In this document: piece after piece, positions 44,994 to 58,921 of the stretch | Layout: every line of letters begins with the position of its first letter | How positions within the stretch are numbered: position 1 is the first letter of the stretch | The notes under the pieces: generated by a model | What the model was told of the DNA's origin: nothing | The model's input: only the letters and a program-made list of their open reading frames with translations | Database searches by the model: none | Assembly (NCBI GenBank): GCA_037349315.1 | Contig: JBAIAC010000132.1 | Coordinates: 1,488,001-1,552,000, forward strand | Length of the DNA: 64,000 bases | Direction: 5' to 3' | Source of the DNA: Chelydra serpentina | Taxonomy: Eukaryota; Chordata; Testudines; Chelydridae | Position numbers and translations under genes: made by a program

Positions 44994-47392
44994 AAGTCCC
45001 CACCGCTCAGCCGCCGCCTGCCCTCGCTCGCCCAACACTCTCAACCCACGGTGGGGAACGCCCCAGCCAGCCTCCCTCGCCCCACCCCCACTACCACGAG
45101 CTGCCCCGTCCTGGCCCCTGGGCCACACTCTTCTCCACACCCAGCCCCAGGTGCCCGATTCCCGCCCTGCTCGGTAGCCTGCTCCCACAATGCTCTGCTC
45201 GCACACATATCTGCAAACGTGCTCACGCGGCACCGCCCCTCCGGAAACAGAGAAAACATGGGGATTCGTTATTCTAATTCAGGGATAGGCAACCTATGGC
45301 ACGCGTGCCAAAGGCGGCACGCGAGCTGATTTTCAGTGGCGCTCACACCGGTCCAGGGGGCTCTGCATTTTAATTTAATTTTAAATGAAGCTTCTTAAAC
45401 ATTTTAAAAACCTTATTTACTTTATATACAACAATAGTTTAGTTCTATATTTTAGACTTATAGAAAGAGAGCTTCAGAAAACGTTAAAATGCATTACTGG
45501 CACGCAAAACCTTAAATTAGACTGAATAAATGAAGACTCGGAACACCACTTCTGAAAGGTTGCCGACCCCTGCTTTAGATTGTATAATTTGGGTGTCTTT
45601 CTCTCGTGGTCTCCATGGAGAGGAATATTTAGGAATTTCTCCTTTTCGGGAGGGGGGGTTCATTTCAGTGAGGTTGTTACCTCTCCTTTAACAACAGCAA
45701 CACCTTCTGGTTGGACTTTGCTGCTCGAACTTCTCTGGAAGGCTGAAGCTTAAATTGTAAAAAACCAGAGCTTTGGAAAATATGGTTTATATATGTAGAG
45801 CTTGATGTGTTAGCGAGATGTTTTTCCAGCAGGGGACTATTTTGTGATCTCTGTTCCTCTTGCTCTTTGGTTTCATAAGTTTTTGGTGTTAGTGATTAGC
45901 TGAGGCAAGGCTTGCGTAATGTCGAAAATAACTTTCAGATATATTTTCAAGTTCCTTTGTTTTCCCCATGCATGATTGCATTTCCAAAGAAAGGAATTAA
46001 AATAACGAATCCCCATGTTTTCTGTGTTCATATTTAATGGTACAAAAAGGGTATTCATACTGGCCTACCCAGTTATTCTAAATGACCACATGCAGCAGAG
46101 CTCATTAACAATGAATTCTTTCACCCCATGATTTCCCGTGAGAAGGCCACAGTGGCTCAGACTAATGGTCCATCTAGCCCAGTATTGTGTCTCTGACCTT
46201 GGCCACTACAAGAACGTCTGGTGGAGTGTACAGCACAGGACCATTTGGAGTGATCCACCCTCATCTTCCACTCCTGCTCTCTGTGTAGTCAGAGATTTAG
46301 GGCTTGCCTCGAGCATGGGATTGCATCACTGACCAACTTCCCCAATGACTCTTGGTGGACCTAGTCTCTATTAACTTCTCTCATTCTCGGTGGAAGCCAG
46401 GTATACTTGTAGCCCTCACAGCATACACGGCAAGGAGTTCTGCACGTTCATTTTGTCACCCCCACCACCTTTACTGTATTGGGCGAAAAGGGTAAATAAC
46501 ACTTTGCTCTTCACTTTAGCCACGTCATTCATGGTTTGACAGACCTCTCTCATCGTGGTTCTCAACCTTTCTTTCACCGGGGCCCCTAAAATGAAACAAA
46601 CAGCCCTGCGGTTCCCCAACCGGAGGTGAAGCGGAGGGGGAGAAGCACACGGGGTCACCTGCCCCCCACGTTCTGCCCTCCATTTTGCCATGCTCCCTGA
46701 AATGCTAATGTAACAGGGCAGAGCAGTGTCGCCTTGGCTAGCTGCTGCCTGCTCGTGGAGTCAGTGGCTGTGAGGCAACCCTCACTGATGGCAGGGGGAG
46801 ATTTCTCTTGTGCCGTGATACTTCCGTTTGTTCTTGTTGTTGTTGTTGTTGGGCCCCTCCTCTCCCCTCCTCTTCCCTCCCCTTTCCTTCCCTTCCTCCA
46901 CCCCCCGCAAAGGAGGCAGGCAGGCTTGGTGGCCCGCTGAAGTGAGTCGGAGGTGGGTCAAGCCCAGGTTTCTTTTGGCAGACGCCCGGTTGAGAACCGG
47001 TGCCGTACCGTATCCCTCCCTAGTCATCTCTTGTCAAAACTGACCAGTGTCTGTAGTCTCGCCTCATACTTTGGAAGTCTGCTATTTACCCCTTTCCACT
47101 GTGAAAACTGACTATTTATTGCCACCCTTTGTTTCCTAGCTGCTAACCGGTTACTGATCCATGAGAGGGCTGAAGCCAGCTCGTGACTGTGAGCGCCAAC
47201 CGCAGGGCAGACGGTTAAGAAGCAGGGCACAATCCGTCCAAGTTGGTTGTGTGTTCTAGATTCAGATTTCGCCACGTGTCGGATTATGGATTATGTGCCT
47301 TTGATGACTTTTTACACCAAATTTGCTATTTGGGGATCACTTAAGCATTATGTGCAGACGACTGGAAATGTTTTTATTAAGCTGTATTTTAG

Positions 47393-47579
47393 ATCATTTT
47401 AACATTAGCTTGACTCAAAATTTTAAATCTGTTCTTATGGCTTTAATAACTGATACTTCCTCTATCTGAGGACTATCTATTAAACTGATTTTTGGAATAG
47501 GGAGATGGAATGGCAGCTTTCTCCATCCACTGCACACATCGCCGTTATTGCAGTACTGGACCTCCAGGAACGGTGGACC
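47393..47579 (+). pseudogene. U2-B relic, unit 11
   Basis: Majority sequence. Confidence 0.85.
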
Positions 47580-48483
47580 TCCCTGTGGGGAGAATATCAT
47601 GGCTGAAGAGCAGCGAAGAAACGTGGTGTTGTCTGTGTTAACATTTGGTTTGTACTAAGAGTACGGTTTTGAGTCATTTGTAACTCTTTGGTTAGTTATT
47701 AGGAAGATCTTATTAGTAGGCCTCTGAGTTGAAAGGCTGCTCTTGCAGATTTTACTTTGTCATTGCTCGTAGGTCAGTTAAACAGCTGCTTTCTTAGTCT
47801 ATTCTGTGTCGGTTCTTAAACCGCTCTCCTTAGTACACCGTCCGGAATTGATTGCACGGTTTGGATCATTCTTTCCCTCGTCTCCCCACAGAAAAGAAAT
47901 TTTCCATCCCTTTCCCGTTGGGAAAACGCCACCGTTTTAACTTAGGAAACAGTCTCGGTAAATCTTTTGCCCAGACCAGGGATAGTTCACAGGAGCAGAA
48001 GAGGAGGAAGGTTGCGGCCCTTTGAGTCAGATTCATAGCGTTTAAGGCCAGAAGGAGCCAGCCGATCACCTCAGAGGGACTGAGGTGCACCAATGCCCGA
48101 GGCCCTGCAATGGCAAGGAGTTGAGTTGATGCAATTGACTGTATGTTTGAGATAGTTCTGTGGGAAGGAGCAGAAAAGAGCATTGGGGCTGCGGTCTAGC
48201 GCTTGCACAGGCTTTCGGTGCCCTGTTCTGCTGTAAGAGTGAACACTGAGAGATTGCTGGTCACAGGTGGGTTTGTGCAAATTAGGAGTGTCCAGGGAAC
48301 TGCCTTTGAACAGAATTGTGTGTTAAGGGTTCTTGCTTTGAATTCTTCCACTGGAGTCATTTCGGGGAAGTGATCCTCACTTAGCGTTACCCAGTGATGG
48401 TGTTTGTTACGTGTCTCGGAGCTCGTCACGGTGAGGTAGAAAGCGTTGGGGGCAGGGGTGTGCGTGCGTCACAGAGTCTCCGC

Positions 48484-48672
48484 ATCGCTTCTCGGCTCCT
48501 CGGAGCTCAGATCAAGTGTAGTATCTGTTCTTATCAGTTTAATATCTGGTAGGTCCTTTAGTTGAGGACTGTATATTAAATGGATTTTTGAAACAGGGGG
48601 ATGGAAGAGGAGCTTGCTCGGTCCACCCTATGCATCAACCTGGTATTGCAGTGTCTCCAGGACCGGTGCGTC
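48484..48672 (+). ncRNA. RNU2: U2 snRNA gene (U2-A), unit 11
   Basis: AUCGC start, gctcggtcc. 3' box variant gcagaaag shared with unit 9. Confidence 0.92.
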
Positions 48673-49526
48673 TCCTTTTGGGGAGAATGTTCTGGTTAGA
48701 AAAGCAGAAAGAGTTTTACGGTGATGATGCTTCTTTAAAGCAGATTTTTTTCAAGTAGTTGAAAAATCTGAGTTCTTTAGCTAGCGCTTTGGCTTCTTTA
48801 TGATAAAATACCGTTACGATGTCTTGGGAGCATTTTGTGAGTCTATAACAGTGAGGTTCTTTCTTGCCCCATCTCAGAAAAAGATAGATTAGAATTGGAA
48901 AGACTCAGAAAAAAGGGGCAACAAAACGATGAGGGGATATGGGACTGCGTCTGTATAAGAAGAGATTAATCAGATTGGGACTTTTCAGCTGGGAAAAGGG
49001 ACGACTAAAGGGGGATACGATGGAGGTCTATAAAATCATGACTGGTGTGGAGAAAGTAAATAAAGAAGTGTTATTGACTCCTTCTCATAACACAAGGTCT
49101 AGGGGTCACCAAATGAAATTAATAGGTAGCAGGTTTAAAACAAACAAACGGAAGTGTTTCTTCCCACAAGAACACAGTCAACCTGTGGAACTCTTTGCCA
49201 CAGGATGTTCTGTAGGCCAAGACTATAACAGGGTTCAAAAAAGAACTTTGTTGGACTGACCGCCTGTGGGAAGCGCAGAAACGCCAAGGGCTAGAAGCAG
49301 GGAAGAAGAGACCAAAGGAGCCAGTGGAACCTCGGCTTGAGTCAAGAGAAGACACAGGCATCAAGTGTCTTCTTAGAGCAGCCGACAGAATAGGCCTGTC
49401 ATGAAAAGATGGGAAAACAGCCCCAGTAACAGATAAAGACACTGCTTCAACACAGGCTAAGGAAAAATTACAGAGTGCTCCAAAGAACACTTCCTGAGAT
49501 CTTGCTTTCTTTCCACAACTGCGCAC

Positions 49527-49690
49527 CAGGGGAAAGCACGAACGCAGTCCCCCACTACCACAAATTCTGCAGTTGAGTTTCCCACATTTGGGGAAATCAC
49601 AGAGGTCAGCACACCCGCAGTGCAATGGATGAGCCTCACGCTGGGAAAACCACCTTGCTGATCATGGTATCTCCCCTGCCAGGTAAGTAT
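49527..49690 (-). ncRNA. RNU1: U1 snRNA gene, unit 12 (C153U allele)
   Basis: Full length with C153U, twin of the unit-10 gene at 9,393 bp. Confidence 0.96.
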
Positions 49691-52089
49691 AAGTCCCCAC
49701 CGCTCAGCCGCCGCCTGCCCTCGCTCGCCCAACACTCTCAACCCACGGTGGGGAACGCCCCAGCCAGCCTCCCTCGCCCCACCCCCACTACCACGAGCTG
49801 CCCCGTCCTGGCCCCTGGGCCACACTCTTCTCCACACCCAGCCCCAGGTGCCCGATTCCCGCCCTGCTCGGTAGCCTGCTCCCACAATGCTCTGCTCGCA
49901 CACATATCTGCAAACGTGCTCACGCGGCACCGCCCCTCCGGAAACAGAGAAAACATGGGGATTCGTTATTCTAATTCAGGGATAGGCAACCTATGGCACG
50001 CGTGCCAAAGGCGGCACGCGAGCTGATTTTCAGTGGCGCTCACACCGGTCCAGGGGGCTCTGCATTTTAATTTAATTTTAAATGAAGCTTCTTAAACATT
50101 TTAAAAACCTTATTTACTTTATATACAACAATAGTTTAGTTCTATATTTTAGACTTATAGAAAGAGAGCTTCTGAAAACGTTAAAATGCATTACTGGCAC
50201 GCAAAACCTTAAATTAGACTGAATAAATGAAGACTCGGAACACCACTTCTGAAAGGTTGCCGACCCCTGCTTTAGATTGTATAATTTGGGTGTCTTTCTC
50301 TCGTGGTCTCCATGGAGAGGAATATTTAGGAATTTCTCCTTTTCGGGGGGGGGGGTTCATTTCAGTGAGGTTGTTACCTCTCCTTTAACAACAGCAACAC
50401 CTTCTGGTTGGACTTTGCTGCTCGAACTTCTCTGGAAGGCTGAAGCTTAAATTGTAAAAAACCAGAGCTTTGGAAAATATGGTTTATATATGTAGAGCTT
50501 GATGTGTTAGCGAGATGTTTTTCCAGCAGGGGACTATTTTGTGATCTCTGTTCCTCTTGCTCTTTGGTTTCATAAGTTTTTGGTGTTAGTGATTAGCTGA
50601 GGCAAGGCTTGCATAATGTCGAAAATAACTTTCAGATATATTTTCAAGTTCCTTTGTTTTCCCCATGCATGATTGCATTTCCAAAGAAAGGAATTAGAAT
50701 AACGAATCCCCATGTTTTCTGTGTTCATATTTAATGGTACAAAAAGGGTATTCATACTGGCCTACCCAGTTATTCTAAATGACCACATGCAGCAGAGCTC
50801 ATTAACAATGAATTCTTTCACCCCATGATTTCCCGTGAGAAGGCCACAGTGGCTCAGACTAATGGTCCATCTAGCCCAGTATTGTGTCTCTGACCTTGGC
50901 CACTACAAGAACGTCTGGTGGAGTGTACAGCACAGGACCATTTGGAGTGATCCACCCTCATCTTCCACTCCTGCTCTCTGTGTAGTCAGAGATTTAGGGC
51001 TTGCCTCGAGCATGGGATTGCATCACTGACCAACTTCCCCAATGACTCTTGGTGGACCTAGTCTCTATTAACTTCTCTCATTCTCGGTGGAAGCCAGGTA
51101 TACTTGTAGCCCTCACAGCATACACGGCAAGGAGTTCTGCACGTTCATTTTGTCACCCCCACCACCTTTACTGTATTGGGCGAAAAGGGTAAATAACACT
51201 TTGCTCTTCACTTTAGCCACGTCATTCATGGTTTGACAGACCTCTCTCATCGTGGTTCTCAACCTTTTTTTCACCGGGGCCCCTAAAATGAAACAAACAG
51301 CCCTGCGGTTCCCCAACCGGAGGTGAAGCGGAGGGGGAGAAGCACACGGGGTCACCTGCCCCCCACGTTCTGCCCTCCATTTTGCCATGCTCCCTGAAAT
51401 GCTAATGTAACAGGGCAGAGCAGTGTCGCCTTGGCTAGCTGCTGCCTGCTCGTGGAGTCAGTGGCTGTGAGGCAACCCTCACTGATGGCAGGGGGAGATT
51501 TCTCTTGTGCCGTGATACTTCCGTTTGTTCTTGTTGTTGTTGTTGTTGGGCCCCTCCTCTCCCCTCCTCTTCCCTCCCCTTTCCTTCCCTTCCTCCACCC
51601 CCCGCAAAGGAGGCAGGCAGGCTTGGTGGCCCGCTGAAGTGAGTCGGAGGTGGGTCAAGCCCAGGTTTCTTTTGGCAGACGCCCGGTTGAGAACCGGTGC
51701 CGTACCGTATCCCTCCCTAGTCATCTCTTGTCAAAACTGACCAGTGTCTGTAGTCTCGCCTCATACTTTGGAAGTCTGCTATTTACCCCTTTCCACTGTG
51801 AAAACTGACTATTTATTGCCACCCTTTGTTTCCTAGCTGCTAACCGGTTACTGATCCATGAGAGGGCTGAAGCCAGCTCGTGACTGTGAGCGCCAACCGC
51901 AGGGCAGACGGTTAAGAAGCAGGGCACAATCCGTCCAAGTTGGTTGTGTGTTCTAGATTCAGATTTCGCCACGTGTCGGATTATGGATTATGTGCCTTTG
52001 ATGACTTTTTACACCAAATTTGCTATTTGGGGATCACTTAAGCATTATGTGCAGACGACTGGAAATGTTTTTATTAAGCTGTATTTTAG

Positions 52090-52276
52090 ATCATTTTAAC
52101 ATTAGCTTGACTCAAAATTTTAAATCTGTTCTTATGGCTTTAATAACTGATACTTCCTCTATCTGAGGACTATCTATTAAACTGATTTTTGGAATAGGGA
52201 GATGGAATGGCAGCTTTCTCCATCCACTGCACACATCGCCGTTATTGCAGTACTGGACCTCCAGGAACGGTGGACC
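52090..52276 (+). pseudogene. U2-B relic, unit 12
   Basis: Majority sequence. Confidence 0.85.
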
Positions 52277-53180
52277 TCCCTGTGGGGAGAATATCATGGC
52301 TGAAGAGCAGCGAAGAAACGTGGTGTTGTCTGTGTTAACATTTGGTTTGTACTAAGAGTACGGTTTTGAGTCATTTGTAACTCTTTGGTTAGTTATTAGG
52401 AAGATCTTATTAGTAGGCCTCTGAGTTGAAAGGCTGCTCTTGCAGATTTTACTTTGTCATTGCTCGTAGGTCAGTTAAACAGCTGCTTTCTTAGTCTATT
52501 CTGTGTCGGTTCTTAAACCGCTCTCCTTAGTACACCGTCCGGAATTGATTGCACGGTTTGGATCATTCTTTCCCTCGTCTCCCCACAGAAAAGAAATTTT
52601 CCATCCCTTTCCCGTTGGGAAAACGCCACCGTTTTAACTTAGGAAACAGTCTCGGTAAATCTTTTGCCCAGACCAGGGATAGTTCACAGGAGCAGAAGAG
52701 GAGGAAGGTTGCGGCCCTTTGAGTCAGATTCATAGCGTTTAAGGCCAGAAGGAGCCAGCCGATCACCTCAGCGGGACTGAGGTGCACCAATGCCCGAGGC
52801 CCTGCAATGGCAAGGAGTTGAGTTGATGCAATTGACTGTATGTTTGAGATAGTTCTGTGGGAAGGAGCAGAAAAGAGCATTGGGGCTGCGGTCTAGCGCT
52901 TGCACAGGCTTTCGGTGCCCTGTTCTGCTGTAAGAGTGAACACTGAGAGATTGCTGGTCACAGGTGGGTTTGTGCAAATTAGGAGTGTCCAGGGAACTGC
53001 CTTTGAACAGAATTGTGTGTTAAGGGTTCTTGCTTTGAATTCTTCCACTGGAGTCATTTCGGGGAAGTGATCCTCACTTAGCGTTACCCAGTGATGGTGT
53101 TTGTTACGTGTCTCGGAGCTCGTCACGGTGAGGTAGAAAGCGTTGGGGGCAGGGGTGTGCGTGCGTCACAGAGTCTCCGC

Positions 53181-53369
53181 ATCGCTTCTCGGCTCCTCGG
53201 AGCTCAGATCAAGTGTAGTATCTGTTCTTATCAGTTTAATATCTGGTAGGTCCTTTAGTTGAGGACTGTATATTAAATGGATTTTTGAAACAGGGGGATG
53301 GAAGAGGAGCTTGCTCGGTCCACCCTATGCATCAACCTGGTATTGCAGTGTCTCCAGGACCGGTGCGTC
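53181..53369 (+). ncRNA. RNU2: U2 snRNA gene (U2-A), unit 12
   Basis: AUCGC start, gctcggtcc, as in unit 10. Confidence 0.92.
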
Positions 53370-54222
53370 TCCTTTTGGGGAGAATGTTCTGGTTAGAAAA
53401 GCAGGAAGAGTTTTACGGTGATGATGCTTCTTTAAAGCAGATTTTTTTCAAGTAGTTGAAAAATCTGAGTTCTTTAGCTAGCGCTTTGGCTTCTTTATGA
53501 TAAAATACCGTTACGATGTCTTGGGAGCATTTTGTGAGTCTATAACAGTGAGGTTCTTTCTTGCCCCATCTCAGAAAAAGATAGATTAGAATTGGAAAGA
53601 CTCAGAAAAAAGGGGCAACAAAACGATGAGGGGATATGGGACTGCGTCTGTATAAGAAGAGATTAATCAGATTGGGACTTTTCAGCTGGGAAAAGGGACG
53701 ACTAAAGGGGGATACGATGGAGGTCTATAAAATCATGACTGGTGTGGAGAAAGTAAATAAAGAAGTGTTATTGACTCCTTCTCATAACACAAGGTCTAGG
53801 GGTCACCAAATGAAATTAATAGGTAGCAGGTTTAAAACAAACAAACGGAAGTGTTTCTTCCCACAACACACAGTCAACCTGTGGAACTCTTTGCCACAGG
53901 ATGTTCTGTAGGCCAAGACTATAACAGGGTTCAAAAAAGAACTTTGTTGGACTGACCGCCTGTGGGAAGCGCGGACACGCCAAGGGCTAGAAGCAGGGAA
54001 GAAGAGACCAAAGGAGCCAGTGGAACCTCGGCTTGAGTCAAGAGAAGACACAGGCATCAAGTGTCTTCTTAGAGCAGCCGACAGAATAGGCCTGTCATGA
54101 AAAGATGGGAAAACAGCCCCAGTAACAGATAAAGACACTGCTTCAACACAGGCTAAGGAAAAATTACAGAGTGCTCCAAAGAACACTTCCTGAGATCTTG
54201 CTTTCTTTCCACAACTGCGCAC

Positions 54223-54386
54223 CAGGGGAAAGCGCGAACGCAGTCCCCCACTACCACAAATTCTGCAGTTGAGTTTCCCACATTTGGGGAAATCACAGAG
54301 GTCAGCACACCCGCAGTGCAATGGATGAGCCTCACGCTGGGAAAACCACCTTGCTGATCATGGTATCTCCCCTGCCAGGTAAGTAT
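54223..54386 (-). ncRNA. RNU1: U1 snRNA gene, unit 13
   Basis: Full length, same class as unit 1, twin of unit 11. Confidence 0.96.
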
Positions 54387-56788
54387 AAGTCCCCACCGCT
54401 CAGCCGCCGCCTGCCCTCGCTCGCCCAACACTCTCAACCCACGGTGGGGAACGCCCCAGCCAGCCTCCCTCGCCCCACCCCCACTACCACGAGCTGCCCC
54501 GTCCTGGCCCCTGGGCCACACTCTTCTCCACACCCAGCCCCAGGTGCCCGATTCCCGCCCTGCTCGGTAGCCTGCTCCCACAATGCTCTGCTCGCACACA
54601 TATCTGCAAACGTGCTCACGCGGCACCGCCCCTCCGGAAACAGAGAAAACATGGGGATTCGTTATTCTAATTCAGGGATAGGCAACCTATGGCACGCGTG
54701 CCAAAGGCGGCACGCGAGCTGATTTTCAGTGGCGCTCACACCGGTCCAGGGGGCTCTGCATTTTAATTTAATTTTAAATGAAGCTTCTTAAACATTTTAA
54801 AAACCTTATTTACTTTATATACAACAATAGTTTAGTTCTATATTTTAGACTTATAGAAAGAGAGCTTCTGAAAACGTTAAAATGCATTACTGGCACGCAA
54901 AACCTTAAATTAGACTGAATAAATGAAGACTCGGAACACCACTTCTGAAAGGTTGCCGACCCCTGCTTTAGATTGTATAATTTGGGTGTCTTTCTCTCGT
55001 GGTCTCCATGGAGAGGAATATTTAGGAATTTCTCCTTTTCGGGAGGGGGGGTTCATTTCAGTGAGGTTGTTACCTCTCCTTTAACAACAGCAACACCTTC
55101 TGGTTGGACTTTGCTGCTCGAACTTCTCTGGAAGGCTGAAGCTTAAATTGTAAAAAACCAGAGCTTTGGAAAATATGGTTTATATATGTAGAGCTTGATG
55201 TGTTAGCGAGATGTTTTTCCAGCAGGGGACTATTTTGTGATCTCTGTTCCTCTTGCTCTTTGGTTTCATAAGTTTTTGGTGTTAGTGATTAGCTGAGGCA
55301 AGGCTTGCGTAATGTCGAAAATAACTTTCAGATATATTTTCAAGTTCCTTTGTTTTCCCCATGCATGATTGCATTTCCAAAGAAAGGAATTAAAATAACG
55401 AATCCCCATGTTTTCTGTGTTCATATTTAATGGTACAAAAAGGGTATTCATACTGGCCTACCCAGTTATTCTAAATGACCACATGCAGCAGAGCTCATTA
55501 ACAATGAATTCTTTCACCCCATGATTTCCCGTGAGAAGGCCACAGTGGCTCAGACTAATGGTCCATCTAGCCCAGTATTGTGTCTCTGACCTTGGCCACT
55601 ACAAGAACGTCTGGTGGAGTGTACAGCACAGGACCATTTGGAGTGATCCACCCTCATCTTCCACTCCTGCTCTCTGTGTAGTCAGAGATTTAGGGCTTGC
55701 CTCGAGCATGGGATTGCATCACTGACCAACTTCCCCAATGACTCTTGGTGGACCTAGTCTCTATTAACTTCTCTCATTCTCGGTGGAAGCCAGGTATACT
55801 TGTAGCCCTCACAGCATACACGGCAAGGAGTTCTGCACGTTCATTTTGTCACCCCCACCACCTTTACTGTATTGGGCGAAAAGGGTAAATAACACTTTGC
55901 TCTTCACTTTAGCCACGTCATTCATGGTTTGACAGACCTCTCTCATCGTGGTTCTCAACCTTTTTTTCACCGGGGCCCCTAAAATGAAACAAACAGCCCT
56001 GCGGTTCCCCAACCGGAGGTGAAGCGGAGGGGGAGAAGCACACGGGGTCACCTGCCCCCCACGTTCTGCCCTCCATTTTGCCATGCTCCCTGAAATGCTA
56101 ATGTAACAGGGCAGAGCAGTGTCGCCTTGGCTAGCTGCTGCCTGCTCGTGGAGTCAGTGGCTGTGAGGCAACCCTCACTGATGGCAGGGGGAGATTTCTC
56201 TTGTGCCGTGATACTTCCGTTTGTTCTTGTTGTTGTTGTTGTTGTTGGGCCCCTCCTCTCCCCTCCTCTTCCCTCCCCTTTCCTTCCCTTCCTCCACCCC
56301 CCGCAAAGGAGGCAGGCAGGCTTGGTGGCCCGCTGAAGTGAGTCGGAGGTGGGTCAAGCCCAGGTTTCTTTTGGCAGACGCCCGGTTGAGAACCGGTGCC
56401 GTACCGTATCCCTCCCTAGTCATCTCTTGTCAAAACTGACCAGTGTCTGTAGTCTCGCCTCATACTTTGGAAGTCTGCTATTTACCCCTTTCCACTGTGA
56501 AAACTGACTATTTATTGCCACCCTTTGTTTCCTAGCTGCTAACCGGTTACTGATCCATGAGAGGGCTGAAGCCAGCTCGTGACTGTGAGCGCCAACCGCA
56601 GGGCAGACGGTTAAGAAGCAGGGCACAATCCGTCCAAGTTGGTTGTGTGTTCTAGATTCAGATTTCGCCACGTGTCGGATTATGGATTATGTGCCTTTGA
56701 TGACTTTTTACACCAAATTTGCTATTTGGGGATCACTTAAGCATTATGTGCAGACGACTGGAAATGTTTTTATTAAGCTGTATTTTAG

Positions 56789-56975
56789 ATCATTTTAACA
56801 TTAGCTTGACTCAAAATTTTAAATCTGTTCTTATGGCTTTAATAACTGATACCCCCTCTATCTGAGGACTATCTATTAAACTGATTTTTGGAATAGGGAG
56901 ATGGAATGGCAGCTTTCTCCATCCACTGCACACATCGCCGTTATTGCAGTACTGGACCTCCAGGAACGGTGGACC
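56789..56975 (+). pseudogene. U2-B relic, unit 13
   Basis: Private change in stem IIa: gataccccctctatc instead of gatacttcctctatc. Confidence 0.85.
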
Positions 56976-57879
56976 TCCCTGTGGGGAGAATATCATGGCT
57001 GAAGAGCAGCGAAGAAACGTGGTGTTGTCTGTGTTAACATTTGGTTTGTACTAAGAGTACGGTTTTGAGTCATTTGTAACTCTTTGGTTAGTTATTAGGA
57101 AGATCTTAGTAGTAGGCCTCTGAGTTGAAAGGCTGCTCTTGCAGATTTTACTTTGTCATTGCTCGTAGGTCAGTTAAACAGCTGCTTTCTTAGTCTATTC
57201 TGTGTCGGTTCTTAAACCGCTCTCCTTAGTACACCGTCCGGAATTGATTGCACGGTTTGGATCATTCTTTCCCTCGTCTCCCCACAGAAAAGAAATTTTC
57301 CATCCCTTTCCCGTTGGGAAAACGCCACCGTTTTAACTTAGGAAACAGTCTCGGTAAATCTTTTGCCCAGACCAGGGATAGTTCACAGGAGCAGAAGAGG
57401 AGGAAGGTTGCGGCCCTTTGAGTCAGATTCATAGCGTTTAAGGCCAGAAGGAGCCAGCCGATCACCTCAGCGGGACTGAGGTGCACCAATGCCCGAGGCC
57501 CTGCAATGGCAAGGAGTTGAGTTGATGCAATTGACTGTATGTTTGAGATAGTTCTGTGGGAAGGAGCAGAAAAGAGCATTGGGGCTGCGGTCTAGCGCTT
57601 GCACAGGCTTTCGGTGCCCTGTTCTGCTGTAAGAGTGAACACTGAGAGATTGCTGGTCACAGGTGGGTTTGTGCAAATTAGGAGTGTCCAGGGAACTGCC
57701 TTTGAACAGAATTGTGTGTTAAGGGTTCTTGCTTTGAATTCTTCCACTGGAGTCATTTCGGGGAAGTGATCCTCACTTAGCGTTACCCAGTGATGGTGTT
57801 TGTTACGTGTCTCGGAGCTCGTCACGGTGAGGTAGAAAGCGTTGGGGGCAGGGGTGTGCGTGCGTCACAGAGTCTCCGC

Positions 57880-58068
57880 ATCGCTTCTCGGCTCCTCAGA
57901 GCTCAGATCAAGTGTAGTATCTGTTCTTATCAGTTTAATATCTGGTAGGTCCTTTAGTTGAGGACTGTATATTAAATGGATTTTTGAAACAGGGGGATGG
58001 AAGAGGAGCTTGCTCGCTCCACCCTATGCATCAACCTGGTATTGCAGTGTCTCCAGGACCGGTGCGTC
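57880..58068 (+). ncRNA. RNU2: U2 snRNA gene (U2-A), unit 13
   Basis: AUCGC start and gctcgctcc. A private G-to-A in stem-loop I (ggctcctcagagc) leaves the four-pair stem GCUC/GAGC possible. Confidence 0.91.
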
Positions 58069-58921
58069 TCCTTTTGGGGAGAATGTTCTGGTTAGAAAAG
58101 CAGGAAGAGTTTTACGGTGATGATGCTTCTTTAAAGCAGATTTTTTTCAAGTAGTTGAAAAATCTGAGTTCTTTAGCTAGCGCTTTGGCTTCTTTATGAT
58201 AAAATACCGTTACGATGTCTTGGGAGCATTTTGTGAGTCTATAACAGTGAGGTTCTTTCTTGCCCCATCTCAGAAAAAGATAGATTAGAATTGGAAAGAC
58301 TCAGAAAAAAGGGGCAACAAAACGATGAGGGGATATGGGACTGCGTCTGTATAAGAAGAGATTAATCAGATTGGGACTTTTCAGCTGGGAAAAGGGACGA
58401 CTAAAGGGGGATACGATGGAGGTCTATAAAATCATGACTGGTGTGGAGAAAGTAAATAAAGAAGTGTTATTGACTCCTTCTCATAACACAAGGTCTAGGG
58501 GTCACCAAATGAAATTAATAGGTAGCAGGTTTAAAACAAACAAACGGAAGTGTTTCTTCCCACAACACACAGTCAACCTGTGGAACTCTTTGCCACAGGA
58601 TGTTCTGTAGGCCAAGACTATAACAGGGTTCAAAAAAGAACTTTGTTGGACTGACCGCCTGTGGGAAGCGCGGACACGCCAAGGGCTAGAAGCAGGGAAG
58701 AAGAGACCAAAGGAGCCAGTGGAACCTCGGCTTGAGTCAAGAGAAGACACAGGCATCAAGTGTCTTCTTAGAGCAGCAGACAGAATAGGACTGTCATGAA
58801 AAGATGAGAAAACAGCCCCAGTAACAGATAAAGACACTGCTTCAACACAGGCTAAGGAAAAATTACAGAGTGCTCCAAAGAACACTTCCTGAGATCTTGC
58901 TTTCTTTCCACAACTGCGCAC

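Larger units (their letters stand above)
44540..49236. repeat. Array unit 11 (4697 bp)
   Basis: Its 5' part pairs with unit 13 (poly-G tract interrupted as gggaggggggg, ggaattaaaataacg in the inverted-repeat arm). Its 3' part pairs with unit 9. Confidence 0.97.
49237..53932. repeat. Array unit 12 (4696 bp)
   Basis: Twin of unit 10 at an offset of 9,393 bp (U1 C153U, gcgcagaaacgcc, cttgcataatg). Confidence 0.97.
53933..58631. repeat. Array unit 13 (4699 bp)
   Basis: 5' part as unit 11. It has seven TTG steps (one more than units 3-12), which accounts for its extra length. Private change ataccccctcta in U2-B (near 56850). Confidence 0.97.
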
